64,000 nt of DNA from a bacterium 0.1xD8-71 (GCA_003612405.1 RAYR01000027.1:1-64000); one strand, 5' to 3'. Numbered from the stretch's first letter, positions 33,712 through 43,297 are shown. Made by a program: numbers and translations. The notes: generated by a model not told the origin, from the letters alone.

Positions 33712-34728
33712 TTAGCCCTTTTTCTTCTTCGTGAACTGTCCGCTTCTTAATACCACATCGAGCAGAACCGCCACTACCACGATGATACCAATGACAAGCC
33801 GCTGAATACCCACCTGAGCGCCTATCATGTTCAAACCATTCTCCAGTGTCTGCCATACCGCAGAACCTGCCAGTGTACCCAGCAGAATACCGGTTCCGCC
33901 AAGAGGTGACACACCGCCGATAACACCGGCCGCCACACCATACATCTCATACATGTTACCTGCTTCCATATTGCCCATTCCTGCCTGCGCACACAGAATC
34001 AGTCCTACCACCCAGGAACACACGGCACTGACCAGATATGCCTTGGTGGTCGTAGCAACCACATTGACACCGGAAAGCTTTGCCGCGTCGATGTTGGAGC
34101 CGATCGCGTAGATATGTCTTCCCGTCCTGGTCTTGGACAGCAGGAAGAAGAAGATGACAAACATAATAATGGCAATCCAGAATGTGTTGTAAACACCTGC
34201 GGTAGTTCCGTAATAGAAGAAGTTCTGGAACTTATCTCCTGCTTCCTTGCCGATGCCGGTAGCAATGGCATCCGTATTCCGGTTATTGTTGACCATGTAG
34301 GCAATACCACGGCCCACAAACATGGTGCCCAGTGTGGCGATAAACGGCGGCAGCTTAAACTGTCCCACCAGAATACCATTGATGATACCGATTACCAGAC
34401 AGCACAGAAGTGCGATCATCACCGCAAGAAGCGGGTTTACGCCAAGCGTCATGAGCGTCGCCGATATCATGGCGCTCATGGCCACCATGGAACCGATGGA
34501 CAGATCAATGTTTCCCGTGATGAGTACATAGCTCTGCGCAATACCAATGAGCAGATATTTGGACATGGACCGCAGCAGATTCAAAATGTTATTGCTGGAA
34601 AAAACCGCCTGATTGATCAGTCCAAATGCTATGTATATGATGATCAGACCCACAAAAGCAGTGAGTGCTGCTCCCATACCCTTGACTGCCAAAAGCCTTC
34701 TGATAGGACTCTGCTTTTTGTTGTTCAT
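33712..34728 (-). CDS. Sugar ABC transporter permease (RbsC/MglC type)
   Basis: A 338-residue membrane protein with about 8-10 hydrophobic segments. Family motifs include GNIDLSIGSMVAMSAM, KLPPFIATLGTMFVGRG, YAIGSNIDAAKLSGVNV and GVAAGVIGGVSPLGGTG. It forms the channel of the transporter with the ATPase encoded one base upstream. Start at 34728 follows the ATPase stop by one base and has GGAGG; the longer frame would overlap that gene. One permease gene suggests a homodimer, as in ribose transporters. Confidence 0.95.
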   Translation of the reverse strand: MNNKKQSPIRRLLAVKGMGAALTAFVGLIIIYIAFGLINQAVFSSNNILNLLRSMSKYLLIGIAQSYVLITGNIDLSIGSMVAMSAMISATLMTLGVNPLLAVMIALLCCLVIGIINGILVGQFKLPPFIATLGTMFVGRGIAYMVNNNRNTDAIATGIGKEAGDKFQNFFYYGTTAGVYNTFWIAIIMFVIFFFLLSKTRTGRHIYAIGSNIDAAKLSGVNVVATTTKAYLVSAVCSWVVGLILCAQAGMGNMEAGNMYEMYGVAAGVIGGVSPLGGTGILLGTLAGSAVWQTLENGLNMIGAQVGIQRLVIGIIVVVAVLLDVVLRSGQFTKKKKG

Positions 34729-34729
34729 C

Positions 34730-36259
34730 TTACTTTTCCTCCCTGCCGCTTTGGCTGTTAATTTTCTTATCCTCAAAAGTTGTGGCCAACGTCAGTATCT
34801 CATTCTGCGTGGTTTCCCTGGCCATGACCTCTCCCGTGATCCGGCCATCGCACATGACAATGATACGATCGGCAATTCCCATGACCTCCGGCATTTCCGA
34901 GGAGACGAACATAACCGCAATCCCCTGTTTCTTAAGCTCGTTCATCAGGTTATATATCTCCACCTTGGCACCTACATCAATACCTCTCGTAGGTTCGTCA
35001 AAGATAACAACCCGGGAGTCTCTGGCAAGCCATTTGCCCACTACCACTTTCTGCTGATTACCGCCGGATAAGTTCCCGGAATCAACCTCCACACTGGGCG
35101 TTTTAATCTTGAGATTGGAAACCGCCTTATCGCACAGTTCCTTTTCCTTCCTGCTGTCCACCACGCCCGCCTTGTTACAGACGATATCCAGATTCGGCAG
35201 TGTCAGATTATGTTTGATGCTGAGCTTGGTACAAAGTCCGTCCTTTTTCCTGTCTTCCGGTGCCAGCACCACGCCATTGCGGATTGCATCCATGGGACAG
35301 CTGATCTTCACTTCCTTATCATCCACATAAATCTCACCGCTCTCCTTCGGATCCACGCCGAAGATCGCCCTGGTGGTCTCCGTCCTGCCGGCTCCCATCA
35401 ATCCGGCAAAACCTACAATCTCGCCTTCATAGACAGAGAAATTGATATCTCTCACCATTCTCCCCGCATTTAAATGCTTTACCTCAAACACTTTCTTACC
35501 CTTCCGGCACTCTACCCGGGGGAATTTCTCCTTGATCTCACGGCCCACCATATAACTGATAATCTGTTCCATGGTAACATCTGCAAAATTCATGTCCGTA
35601 ATATACTGACCGTCCCTCATGATTGTTACCCGGTCCACAATATGCTGTAATTCTTCCAGACGGTGGGATATGTATACGATTCCTTTTCCTTCGGATTTCA
35701 GTTTCTTAATAATCCTGAACAAGTCTTCTATCTCTCTGGCCGTCAGGGAAGAGGTGGGCTCATCCATGATCAGAATCCTTGCATCAATGGAAAGCGCTTT
35801 GGCAATCTCCACCATCTGCTGCTTGGATACCGGCAGATCCCCGACCGTCTGTTTCGGGTCAATGTCAATCTTTAAATCATCCAGGATGCTCTTAGCCTCC
35901 GCCTCCATTCTGGCATTGTTCAAAGATAATCCTCTTGTGATCTCCCGGCCCAGAAACATATTCTCCGCCACTGAGAGATGCCTGCACATGTTCAATTCCT
36001 GATGGATGATTGCAACGCCCGCTTCCTGCGCCTGCTTTGGTGTCAGATCCCCGTATTCCTTCCCAAAAATCTTTAAGGATCCACTGTCTCTCGTATATAC
36101 GCCGCTCAAAACTTTCATCAACGTGGATTTACCCGCACCATTCTCTCCGAGCAGTGCCATAACCTCGCCGGCGCGTAATTCAAAATTAACATGGTCTAAC
36201 GCTTTTACGCCTGGAAATGATTTACAGATACTTTCCATGGAGACGATAATCTCGTTCAT
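34730..36259 (-). CDS. Sugar ABC transporter ATP-binding protein (RbsA/MglA type)
   Basis: A 509-residue protein with two ABC domains. The first is complete: GENGAGKST (38-46), LPVSKQQMVEIAKAL, ILIMDEPTSSL, YISHR. The second has the usual degenerate P-loop GLMGAGRTE and an intact LSGGNQQK and VIFDEPTRG, as in all RbsA relatives. It energises import of a monosaccharide. The ATG at 36259 has GGAGGG/AAGG upstream. It is the first gene of an operon that runs permease, tandem binding protein, response regulator, kinase, pseudo-ATPase. Confidence 0.96.
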   Translation of the reverse strand: MNEIIVSMESICKSFPGVKALDHVNFELRAGEVMALLGENGAGKSTLMKVLSGVYTRDSGSLKIFGKEYGDLTPKQAQEAGVAIIHQELNMCRHLSVAENMFLGREITRGLSLNNARMEAEAKSILDDLKIDIDPKQTVGDLPVSKQQMVEIAKALSIDARILIMDEPTSSLTAREIEDLFRIIKKLKSEGKGIVYISHRLEELQHIVDRVTIMRDGQYITDMNFADVTMEQIISYMVGREIKEKFPRVECRKGKKVFEVKHLNAGRMVRDINFSVYEGEIVGFAGLMGAGRTETTRAIFGVDPKESGEIYVDDKEVKISCPMDAIRNGVVLAPEDRKKDGLCTKLSIKHNLTLPNLDIVCNKAGVVDSRKEKELCDKAVSNLKIKTPSVEVDSGNLSGGNQQKVVVGKWLARDSRVVIFDEPTRGIDVGAKVEIYNLMNELKKQGIAVMFVSSEMPEVMGIADRIIVMCDGRITGEVMARETTQNEILTLATTFEDKKINSQSGREEK

Positions 36260-36296
36260 TTGGCCTTCCCTCCCGATCATTTCAATCCTTGCTCTC

Positions 36297-36325
36297 AGTA
36301 TAAACAGAAACCCCTTTTTACAAAA
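36297..36325 (-). promoter_or_regulatory. Promoter of the sugar ABC operon
   Basis: TATACT (36297-36302) with a weak TTTTGT (36320-36325) at 17 bases, minus strand. The -35 and spacer overlap the inverted repeat CCCTTTT/AAAAGGG, a possible activator or repressor site. The leader is about 30 bases. Confidence 0.5.
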
Positions 36326-36454
36326 GGGTGGGGGATTTTTGTTTTATGGGGGTTTTTTATGCACTTTTTATGTTATTTTTCCAAATTCAATATTATTTTT
36401 GTAATTTTGTATATTATTTTTGGAAGCGAACCCAAACAGAAAAGACAAATTATA

Positions 36455-36487
36455 CAAAAAAAGAACCCTTCACACCATGAAGGATTC
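36455..36487 (-). terminator. Terminator of the ArsP-like permease gene
   Basis: GAATCCTTCA and TGAAGGGTTC (minus strand) form a 10-bp stem with one wobble and a 5-base loop, followed by TTTTTTT. Confidence 0.85.
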
Positions 36488-36543
36488 CTTTCTGTCCGCC
36501 TTTTCTATACTGATTTTACGAATAAATCATCTACTGTCTCCTG

Positions 36544-37389
36544 CTAAAATACGACATGCAATAACTCCACCATCAGACCTGCAATCACACCAATTGTATA
36601 CAGAAGGACCAAAACCTTCAGATTCTCCCTGCGGTCGTCGTTGACTCTCAATAAGACCAGATAGCCCACACCCGTACCGGACAACAGACCTGCAATCAGA
36701 GCACCGGCGCCAAGAACCCCGCCCAGATAAAGCTTCGTGACAATGACGGAGGCGGCGCAGTTCGGAATCATCCCGACCAAAGCGGCAATCATGACTCCTG
36801 TCACCGGCCGGTTTAAGATCAGCGCCCCCAGGGCCTCCTCCCCAATCAGGGCAATCACCAGATTCAATACCAGGGAAACCAACAATATATATAGGAATAT
36901 TTCCAACGTATGATGCAGGGCTGACTTCCAGATTCCCCGCTCACAATGACAGTGATGACGTTCGCACAGATGCTCTATCTGCATATCTTTATCTCTCCTG
37001 CGATAGACCAGATCGATCACAAAGCCCGCAGACACCGCAAACAAAACCTTCACAGCAAGTACCCTGCCCATCATGGGCAGACCCACATTTTCGGATATCA
37101 TAATAGGAAGCATTTCATCAGAGGTAGATAAAAATACTGCCATCAGTGTTCCCAGGCTTATAATCCTGCCCGCATAAAGATTCGATGCCGCCGCCGAAAA
37201 CCCGCATTGCGGAAAAATACCGAGAAGACCGCCAATGGCAGGCCCTGCTTTGCCGGATCTTCTGATGATATCCTGCATCTTCTCTCCCGCTCGGTGTTCC
37301 AGATATTCCATGACAAGATAGGTCAGGAACAAAAACGGCAGGAGTCTGACACTGTCTATGCAACTGTCTGCTATTACGTCTAAAATCAT
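36544..37389 (-). CDS. ArsP-like putative arsenic efflux permease
   Basis: A 281-residue protein with about eight to ten membrane segments and a central hydrophilic, His/Cys-rich loop (CERHHCHCERG, about 142-152). The repeated motifs GIFPQCGFSAAASNLYAG and GMIPNCAASVIVTKLYLGG match the two-repeat putative 10-TM efflux family (ArsP_2-like). Substrate is suggested as arsenic or another metalloid/metal only by family label; the His/Cys loop would fit metal sensing. It stands alone between two divergent sugar clusters, with its own terminator. Confidence 0.8.
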   Translation of the reverse strand: MILDVIADSCIDSVRLLPFLFLTYLVMEYLEHRAGEKMQDIIRRSGKAGPAIGGLLGIFPQCGFSAAASNLYAGRIISLGTLMAVFLSTSDEMLPIMISENVGLPMMGRVLAVKVLFAVSAGFVIDLVYRRRDKDMQIEHLCERHHCHCERGIWKSALHHTLEIFLYILLVSLVLNLVIALIGEEALGALILNRPVTGVMIAALVGMIPNCAASVIVTKLYLGGVLGAGALIAGLLSGTGVGYLVLLRVNDDRRENLKVLVLLYTIGVIAGLMVELLHVVF

Positions 37390-37514
37390 AGGATTTCCTT
37401 GCTTCTTTCCATTTCGATAAACACTACTTAGAATACAATGTCTATTTTAAAAAATCAACCGTTAAAAATTCAACTCACCATTATCTGTTTTCCTCGACTT
37501 TATGGAACATGCAG

Positions 37515-37543
37515 ATGACACTGATTGGTGAATGTGGTACAAT
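37515..37543 (+). promoter_or_regulatory. Possible promoter of the LacI-type regulator
   Basis: ATGACA (37515-37520), 17-base spacer, TACAAT (37538-37543); about 30 bases before the start codon. Confidence 0.5.
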
Positions 37544-37575
37544 TATTTTATTATAAAGAAAACAGGAGTATATCA

Positions 37576-38610
37576 ATGAGAGTAACCTTGAATGATGTTT
37601 CCAAAGTGGCCAGAGTATCTGCTTCCACAGTTTCTCATGTGTTAAACGGAACACGGCATGTCAATGAGGATACGAAACAGCGGGTGATGGATGCCATTGA
37701 GCAGACAGGCTATATACCGAATCTGATGGCCAAAAGCCTGAAACAGTCCGCATCCAATACCATTGGTATTGTGGTTTCAGATATCCGCAATGAATTTTTT
37801 GTAAATATTATTCATGTGATTGATGAAGAGGCCAGAAAAATGGGCTGTCAGGTCTTTGTGTCCAGTTCTGACGAAAATCCCAAAAAAGAACTGGAAATTA
37901 TCAAGGCTTTTTGCGAGAGAAGAGTCGACGGTATTATCTATTCCCCCACAAAAGGCTCTGATCAGTACAGTGTGAACTATCTGAAGAAAAGTCAGGTTCC
38001 GGTCGTGATGATAGACCGTCTGGTTGGGGAGGATTTTGACTGGGTAGGTGTGGAAAATTATGGCTCCATCAAAAAACTTGTTAAATATCTTGCAGATTTC
38101 GGTTATACAAAGATTGGTTTTCTTGCTGGTTTTCGGGGAATCAGCACCACAGAAGAAAGAATCCAGGGATATCTTGATGCCATCGAAGAACTTCATCTGG
38201 AAAAAAATAAGGACTGGCTGATCACGGGTGACTATCGTAAAGATATGGTGTCAGAACAGGTCATCCGGGTGATGCAGGCGCCGACCGTTCCCGAAGCATG
38301 GATTGCCGCAAATAACCGTATGATTTATAATGCCATGCAGGCAACCAATGCATTGGGGCTTAAAATTCCGGAAGATATTGCCCTGGCTGCCTTTGGTGAT
38401 TTTGAATGGTCTGATTATTTTGAACCACGCATCACAACATTGGTACAATCATGCAATACAATAGGAATACAGGCTGTTGAACTGTTAAAACAGCGAATCA
38501 AAAATCCCACAATGCCTGCGCAGCGGATTGAGGTGGACTCTGAATTGATTATCCGCAAATCCTGCGGGGAAAAAAGGGGTGATTTGTCTAAAATACATAA
38601 AAACCAGTAA
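37576..38610 (+). CDS. LacI-family transcriptional regulator
   Basis: A 344-residue repressor. The N-terminal HTH and hinge are typical: VTLNDVSKVARVSASTVSHV, NGTRHVNEDTKQRVMDAIEQ, GYIPNLMAKSLKQ. The rest is a periplasmic-binding-like effector domain. ATG at 37576 has AGGAG seven bases upstream; an in-frame start at 37525 lies before the SD. It likely binds the two perfect palindromes at 38745-38768, in front of the downstream transporter genes, and responds to the sugar they import or its phosphate. Confidence 0.93.
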   Translation: MRVTLNDVSKVARVSASTVSHVLNGTRHVNEDTKQRVMDAIEQTGYIPNLMAKSLKQSASNTIGIVVSDIRNEFFVNIIHVIDEEARKMGCQVFVSSSDENPKKELEIIKAFCERRVDGIIYSPTKGSDQYSVNYLKKSQVPVVMIDRLVGEDFDWVGVENYGSIKKLVKYLADFGYTKIGFLAGFRGISTTEERIQGYLDAIEELHLEKNKDWLITGDYRKDMVSEQVIRVMQAPTVPEAWIAANNRMIYNAMQATNALGLKIPEDIALAAFGDFEWSDYFEPRITTLVQSCNTIGIQAVELLKQRIKNPTMPAQRIEVDSELIIRKSCGEKRGDLSKIHKNQ

Positions 38611-38658
38611 ATGAAATAGTGGAAAATTACAGAAATATATACTGGAAAAGATTTGCTG

Positions 38659-38687
38659 TTGACTGATTATGCTAAAATGTATATAAT
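38659..38687 (+). promoter_or_regulatory. Strong promoter of the amino-sugar cluster
   Basis: TTGACT (38659-38664), 17-base spacer, TATAAT (38682-38687). The start near 38694 is about 50 bases upstream of the tandem operators and about 15 bases before a terminator-like hairpin. Confidence 0.8.
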
Positions 38688-38707
38688 GCAGATATAGCCG
38701 AAGGAAT

Positions 38708-38734
38708 GAAGACATAGAGGTCTTCTTTCTTTTT
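38708..38734 (+). terminator. Terminator-like hairpin in the cluster leader
   Basis: GAAGAC, loop ATAGAG, GTCTTC, then TTTCTTTTT. It lies between the promoter and the operators, so it could act as an attenuator; the 6-bp stem is short, and it may be leaky. Confidence 0.5.
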
Positions 38735-38744
38735 ACGGCAAGAC

Positions 38745-38768
38745 GCAAACGTTTGCGCAAACGTTTGC
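38745..38768. promoter_or_regulatory. Two abutting LacI-family operators
   Basis: GCAAACGTTTGC occurs twice with no gap. Each is a perfect 12-bp palindrome with the central CG and AAACGTTT core typical of LacI/GalR-family sites. Placement downstream of the promoter suggests a roadblock. Confidence 0.85.
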
Positions 38769-38830
38769 TTTATAAAAGAAATAAATAAATGAGAATAGCG
38801 AAAACTAACAAATGAAAGAGGTGAAGGCAT

Positions 38831-40351
38831 ATGGAAGGCGCTATTTTAAAAATGGAACATATTACAAAAACTTTTCCCGGAGTAGTCGCACTGGATGATT
38901 GTCAGCTGGAACTGCACACAGGAGAAGTCCATGGTTTAATCGGCGAAAACGGAGCCGGAAAATCTACTCTGATGAAAGTTCTTTGCGGCATATACAAAAA
39001 GGATTCGGGCCGTATCCTGTTAGAAGGCAGGGAAATAGAATTTGCAAATACCCGGGAATCCCTTGCAAACGGCATCTGCATGATCCATCAGGAACTCAAT
39101 CTGATGCCCCATTTAACGGTAGCTCAAAACATTTATATTAACAGAGAAAATGAGGGGAAACATTCTTTTCTGATAAATGATAAGAGCATCAACGAGAAAA
39201 CGGAAAAATACATTGCCGATCTTCACATGAACATCCTGCCCACAACAAAAGTCGCCGGCCTGACCGTTGCCAAACAGCAGATGGTGGAGATTGCCAAAGC
39301 CATTTCCTATCATTCCAGGATACTGATCATGGACGAGCCGACAGCCGCTTTGACCAACGACGAGATTGATGATCTGTTTCGGGTTGTGGAACGTTTAAAA
39401 AAACAGAATATAGCGATCGTCTATATTTCTCACCGAATGGATGAACTTAAAAGAATCTGCGACAAGATCACCATCATGCGGGACGGAAAATATATTGATA
39501 CCTCTCCAATGCAGGAAATCACCGTAAATGAGATTATCTCCAAAATGGTCGGCCGTAAGATTGAGACCGAAGGACACAAAAAGCAAAAGAACCTGCGCGA
39601 TGATTATATTCTGGAAGTTCGTAATCTCACCAGTGAAGGAAAATTTAAAGATGTATCCTTCCAACTCAAAAGAGGTGAAATCCTTGGCTTTTCCGGTCTG
39701 ATGGGAGCCGGAAGAACAGAAGTTGCCCGGGCAATTTTCGGAGCGGACCGATATGATCGAGGTGAAATCTATGTAAACGGAAAAAAAGCTTCCATTCATA
39801 AGACAACGGATGCAGTGAAATACGGAATCGGATATCTGTCCGAAGACCGAAAAGCTTTTGGTATTCTGAAATCCCTGTCTGTTGAAGATAATATTGTGAT
39901 TTCATCCTATCAGAAATTCAGCCGCCGGATTACCGGAATGGTCAGAAAAAAAGAGTGCAGCCAGGCGGCAGAAGAATATGTAGAACAATTACAGATCAAA
40001 ACCCCGGGCTTAAGACAGAAAATCCAATTCCTTTCCGGCGGGAACCAGCAAAAAGCCATTATTGCAAAATGGTTATTGAAGAATTCAGATATTTTAATTT
40101 TTGATGAACCCACAAGAGGAATTGATATAGGCGCCAAAAATGAAATCTATGATCTGCTCGAGAAACTGGCCGGGGAAGGGAAATCCATTATCATGATTTC
40201 ATCTGAACTGCCGGAAATCCTGAAGCTGAGTGACCGGATCGCAGTTATGTGTGAAGGCCGTCTTACCGGAATCGTTGACGGACAAAGCACAACCCAGGAG
40301 GAGATTATGAAGCTGTCTACAGCCAGAGAAGAAGGAGGAAACAAAAGATGA
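38831..40351 (+). CDS. Sugar ABC transporter ATP-binding protein (second system)
   Basis: A 506-residue, two-domain RbsA-type ATPase: GENGAGKST (38-46), LTVAKQQMVEIAKAI, ILIMDEPTAAL, YISHRMDE in the first half; GLMGAGRTE, LSGGNQQKA and LIFDEPTRG in the second. It drives uptake by the permease and binding protein that follow. SD GAGGTGAAGG lies before the ATG. Its last four bases overlap the permease start (ATGA). It is about as similar to the minus-strand system as unrelated family members are, so not a recent duplicate. Confidence 0.96.
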   Translation: MEGAILKMEHITKTFPGVVALDDCQLELHTGEVHGLIGENGAGKSTLMKVLCGIYKKDSGRILLEGREIEFANTRESLANGICMIHQELNLMPHLTVAQNIYINRENEGKHSFLINDKSINEKTEKYIADLHMNILPTTKVAGLTVAKQQMVEIAKAISYHSRILIMDEPTAALTNDEIDDLFRVVERLKKQNIAIVYISHRMDELKRICDKITIMRDGKYIDTSPMQEITVNEIISKMVGRKIETEGHKKQKNLRDDYILEVRNLTSEGKFKDVSFQLKRGEILGFSGLMGAGRTEVARAIFGADRYDRGEIYVNGKKASIHKTTDAVKYGIGYLSEDRKAFGILKSLSVEDNIVISSYQKFSRRITGMVRKKECSQAAEEYVEQLQIKTPGLRQKIQFLSGGNQQKAIIAKWLLKNSDILIFDEPTRGIDIGAKNEIYDLLEKLAGEGKSIIMISSELPEILKLSDRIAVMCEGRLTGIVDGQSTTQEEIMKLSTAREEGGNKR

Positions 40352-41325
40352 ATACAAATAAAAAGACAACGATAGCGCCGGGAGTGTTACAGAAAGCCAT
40401 TATCCTGGGAAGCCTGATCCTGATCATCATTATTTTCTCTCTTCTGTCACCCAATTTTTTAACCCTCAGCAATATCGGCGGTATTTTGCTGGCAACAACG
40501 GTGAACGGGATTCTCTCCATTGGCATTACTTATGTCATGATAGGCGGAGGATGTGACATTTCCGTGGGTACTAATATGACCCTGTGCGGTGTCATGATGG
40601 CGGTCTTTGCCATAACTTTTCATCTTCCCGCAGTACTCAGCGTACTGCTTGGGATTCTGGTGGGAACAGTTGTCGGCATTGTCAACGGATTCATGATCGC
40701 CAAATGCAAGGTTCCCCCTTTTATCCAGACACTGGGCATGATGATGATATGTAAAGGACTTGCTTTGGTTATTTCCGGGGCAAAACCAATTTATATGGAT
40801 GATATCGAGAATTACCAGATTATCGCAACAGGCTCCGTGATTCAAAAGATCACAGGCATCAATATTCCAAACGGCATTTTTATCATGATAGGCATTACGA
40901 TTGTTGCTTCCTTCTTATTAAATAAGACCATTCTGGGAAGATACACTTTTGCCATTGGGAGCAATGAAGAGGCCGCCAGGTTATCCGGTGTAAATGTAGT
41001 GAAATGGAAACTGATCGGATATGCTCTTTGCGGTACCATGTCAGGATTTGCCGCATGGTTTATGACTGCCAGGCTCAATTCCGCACAGCCAAGCACAGGG
41101 GCCGGCTATGAAATGGACGCTATAGCTGCTTGTATTATCGGCGGTGCATCCATGAGTGGAGGTGAGGGAAGTGTAAGCGGAACCATCATTGGCGCTTTTG
41201 TGATGAGTGTCCTGATTAATGGCCTGCGGATTATGTCCGTTCCATCGGAATGGCAGACAGTAGTGACCGGTGCAGTGGTTATTTTCGCTGTTTATCTGGA
41301 TACCCTGAGAAAAAAGGGTAAATAA
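40348..41325 (+). CDS. Sugar ABC transporter permease (second system)
   Basis: A 325-residue RbsC-type permease with GGCDISVGTNMTLCG, KVPPFIQTLGMMMICKG, FAIGSNEEAARLSGVNV and IAACIIGGASMSGGEGSV. About eight to ten membrane segments. It overlaps the ATPase gene by four bases, ensuring equal synthesis. Confidence 0.95.
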   Translation: MNTNKKTTIAPGVLQKAIILGSLILIIIIFSLLSPNFLTLSNIGGILLATTVNGILSIGITYVMIGGGCDISVGTNMTLCGVMMAVFAITFHLPAVLSVLLGILVGTVVGIVNGFMIAKCKVPPFIQTLGMMMICKGLALVISGAKPIYMDDIENYQIIATGSVIQKITGINIPNGIFIMIGITIVASFLLNKTILGRYTFAIGSNEEAARLSGVNVVKWKLIGYALCGTMSGFAAWFMTARLNSAQPSTGAGYEMDAIAACIIGGASMSGGEGSVSGTIIGAFVMSVLINGLRIMSVPSEWQTVVTGAVVIFAVYLDTLRKKGK

Positions 41326-41366
41326 TGTAACAACTAACAATTTATTTCACAAAAGGAGGAAAAGGT

Positions 41367-42500
41367 ATGAAAAAGAAATTTGTAAGTATGCTGCTTTCGG
41401 CAGTATTGGTGACAATGGCGCTTGCAGGATGCGGTGCAGGTGGTAATGCGCCGGAAAGCAGTACTACGCCGGCAGCAGAAAGTACTGAAAACGCAGAAAG
41501 TGCAGAAAACGTGGAGCCGTCCGGCGAAACCGATACTGCTCCCGCAGACAACACACAAGGAACTGTAAAGGAATCTGCAGAACCAACAACAGAACTGGCA
41601 GAAGCAGAACCTGCCAAGGAGAAATATCAGATTGCCTGCCTCACAAGAGGATTATACCACAATTACCATCAGTCCGTAAAAGCCGGGTTAGATGCTGCTG
41701 CCAAAGACTGCGGCATAGAGTATACCTTCCAGGGTACTGAGAATGAAACCCAGGTAGACAAACAGGTGGAAATGTTGTCCACCATCATCGACCAGAAACC
41801 CGATGCCATTATTTTAGGACCTCTGGATTCCGAAGCAGTCATGCCGCAGCTGGAGCGTGCCAAAGAAGCAGGGATTCCTGTCATTATTATCGATCAGCCG
41901 GTAGACAGTGATATCCCGATCTGCACGATTACCACATATGGACATGCAAACGGCGGCATATTTATGGCCGACAAGATCAATGAGCTGTACCCGAATGAAG
42001 AGAAGGTTCAGGTTGCCATGATCGCCTCTGACCAGTACAGTGATTACTCTGTGCAGAGAAGAGACGCTTTTATTGAAAAGATCAAAGATTATCCACAGAT
42101 TGAGCTTGTCGATATTCAGTATTCTGACGGCGGTGACCAGTTAAAGGCAGCTGACGGAACAAAAGCCATTATTGAAGCCTATCCCGATTTAAAAGTCATC
42201 ATCGGAAGCGGTGAAGGAAATGCTGTGGGCGTTTTAAATGCACTGAAAGAACTGGGCAAAGAAAGCGAATACACAGTTCTCGGATTTGACTCCGGTAAGG
42301 TACAGTTGGAGGCAATCGCGTCAGGCACCGAATTTGGTACAGAAGCGAGCTTCCCATATATGATCGGCTACCAGGGAATTGTCAATGCGGTACGTTATCT
42401 GAACGGCGGCGAGATCAACTCCAAAATTGATACCGGCTATTATTGGGTGGACAAGGATAATCTGGACACACCCGAGGCACAGTTAAGAGTTTATGAATAG
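41367..42500 (+). CDS. Sugar-binding lipoprotein (second system)
   Basis: A 377-residue lipoprotein: signal peptide, lipobox LAGC with C22, a 50-residue Glu/Ala/Thr-rich linker, then an RbsB-type binding domain from about residue 80 (KEKYQIACLTRGLYHNYHQS, KPDAIILGPLDSEAVMPQLE, GIPVIIIDQPVDSD). A single domain, unlike its tandem counterpart at 31.8 kb. Ligand is unknown; the neighbouring genes suggest an amino sugar or derivative. SD AAAGGAGG. Confidence 0.93.
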   Translation: MKKKFVSMLLSAVLVTMALAGCGAGGNAPESSTTPAAESTENAESAENVEPSGETDTAPADNTQGTVKESAEPTTELAEAEPAKEKYQIACLTRGLYHNYHQSVKAGLDAAAKDCGIEYTFQGTENETQVDKQVEMLSTIIDQKPDAIILGPLDSEAVMPQLERAKEAGIPVIIIDQPVDSDIPICTITTYGHANGGIFMADKINELYPNEEKVQVAMIASDQYSDYSVQRRDAFIEKIKDYPQIELVDIQYSDGGDQLKAADGTKAIIEAYPDLKVIIGSGEGNAVGVLNALKELGKESEYTVLGFDSGKVQLEAIASGTEFGTEASFPYMIGYQGIVNAVRYLNGGEINSKIDTGYYWVDKDNLDTPEAQLRVYE

Positions 42501-42511
42501 GAGGACCAGAT

Positions 42512-43297
42512 ATGGCAAAAGTAATTGACTCCCATTGTCACATTTTCGTTATGGATAGTTATGAGCATTATAAAGACAAGCCCCTGTTTGAGTACATTGA
42601 CCATTTTGACATTGCACAAAATGCCGTGATCGCCTGCAATGAAAGGGAAAATGATGAGGTGATCGAAGCAGTCACAAAGTATCCTGATAAGCTGTTTGGT
42701 ATTGCTTACGTCAATGTTCATGATATGGAAAACTCCCTGAATAAGCTGCGCGAATATGCCGGCAAAGGAATTTTCCGCGGTGTCAAAATGCATCCTTACT
42801 GCAATGATTTCCAGGTAGATGATCCGGCTGTATTTCCGGTCTATGAAACCTGTATCGAACTGGATATTCCCGTTTTATACCACACAGGATGGCTGAACTT
42901 CAGTGATTTGGATGCCAATAATAAATCGGCAGATGTTTATCAGTACAATTGTATTGGTTTCCCGGCACAGTTTGGAACCGTCATGGAGAAATTCCCTGAC
43001 CTGAAGCTGATCTGCGCACACTTTGGCGGTAATTTCTATCAGGAATTTCTGGGAATGGCCGAGAGATTCCCCAACTTATATCTGGATACAGCATGGCTGG
43101 CACATTATGCAGAACGCATGATGCCGCCCGTATCGGTACAGGACTGGATTGAACATGCAGTGAAGTTTGCCGGCTCCAAAAAAATCATCTTTGGTGGAGA
43201 AGGCACTTATCCGGCAGACATCGAGAGATGTCATCTTACACAAGACCAGAAGGCCGATATTTTGTATGAAAACGCCAGAAAACTTTATAAACTGTAA
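42512..43297 (+). CDS. Amidohydrolase-family TIM-barrel protein
   Basis: A 261-residue member of the amidohydrolase 2 (ACMSD-like) family. Metal site residues are H8 and H10 in DSHCH, a histidine in YHTGW and one in CAHFGG. The usual final aspartate (FGSDxP or similar) is replaced: the sequence reads FGGEGTYPADIE, so Glu stands where Asp is expected, unless the Asp shortly after takes its role. Members decarboxylate or hydrolyse C-N, C-O or lactone bonds. Here it could remove an acyl or lactone group from the imported sugar. It starts 11 bases after the binding-protein gene. Confidence 0.8.
   Translation: MAKVIDSHCHIFVMDSYEHYKDKPLFEYIDHFDIAQNAVIACNERENDEVIEAVTKYPDKLFGIAYVNVHDMENSLNKLREYAGKGIFRGVKMHPYCNDFQVDDPAVFPVYETCIELDIPVLYHTGWLNFSDLDANNKSADVYQYNCIGFPAQFGTVMEKFPDLKLICAHFGGNFYQEFLGMAERFPNLYLDTAWLAHYAERMMPPVSVQDWIEHAVKFAGSKKIIFGGEGTYPADIERCHLTQDQKADILYENARKLYKL

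Noticed and set aside
36260..36543. Riboswitch before the sugar ABC operon
   Set aside because: The region is AT-rich with one short inverted repeat at the promoter and a terminator of the other gene; no conserved riboswitch core seen.
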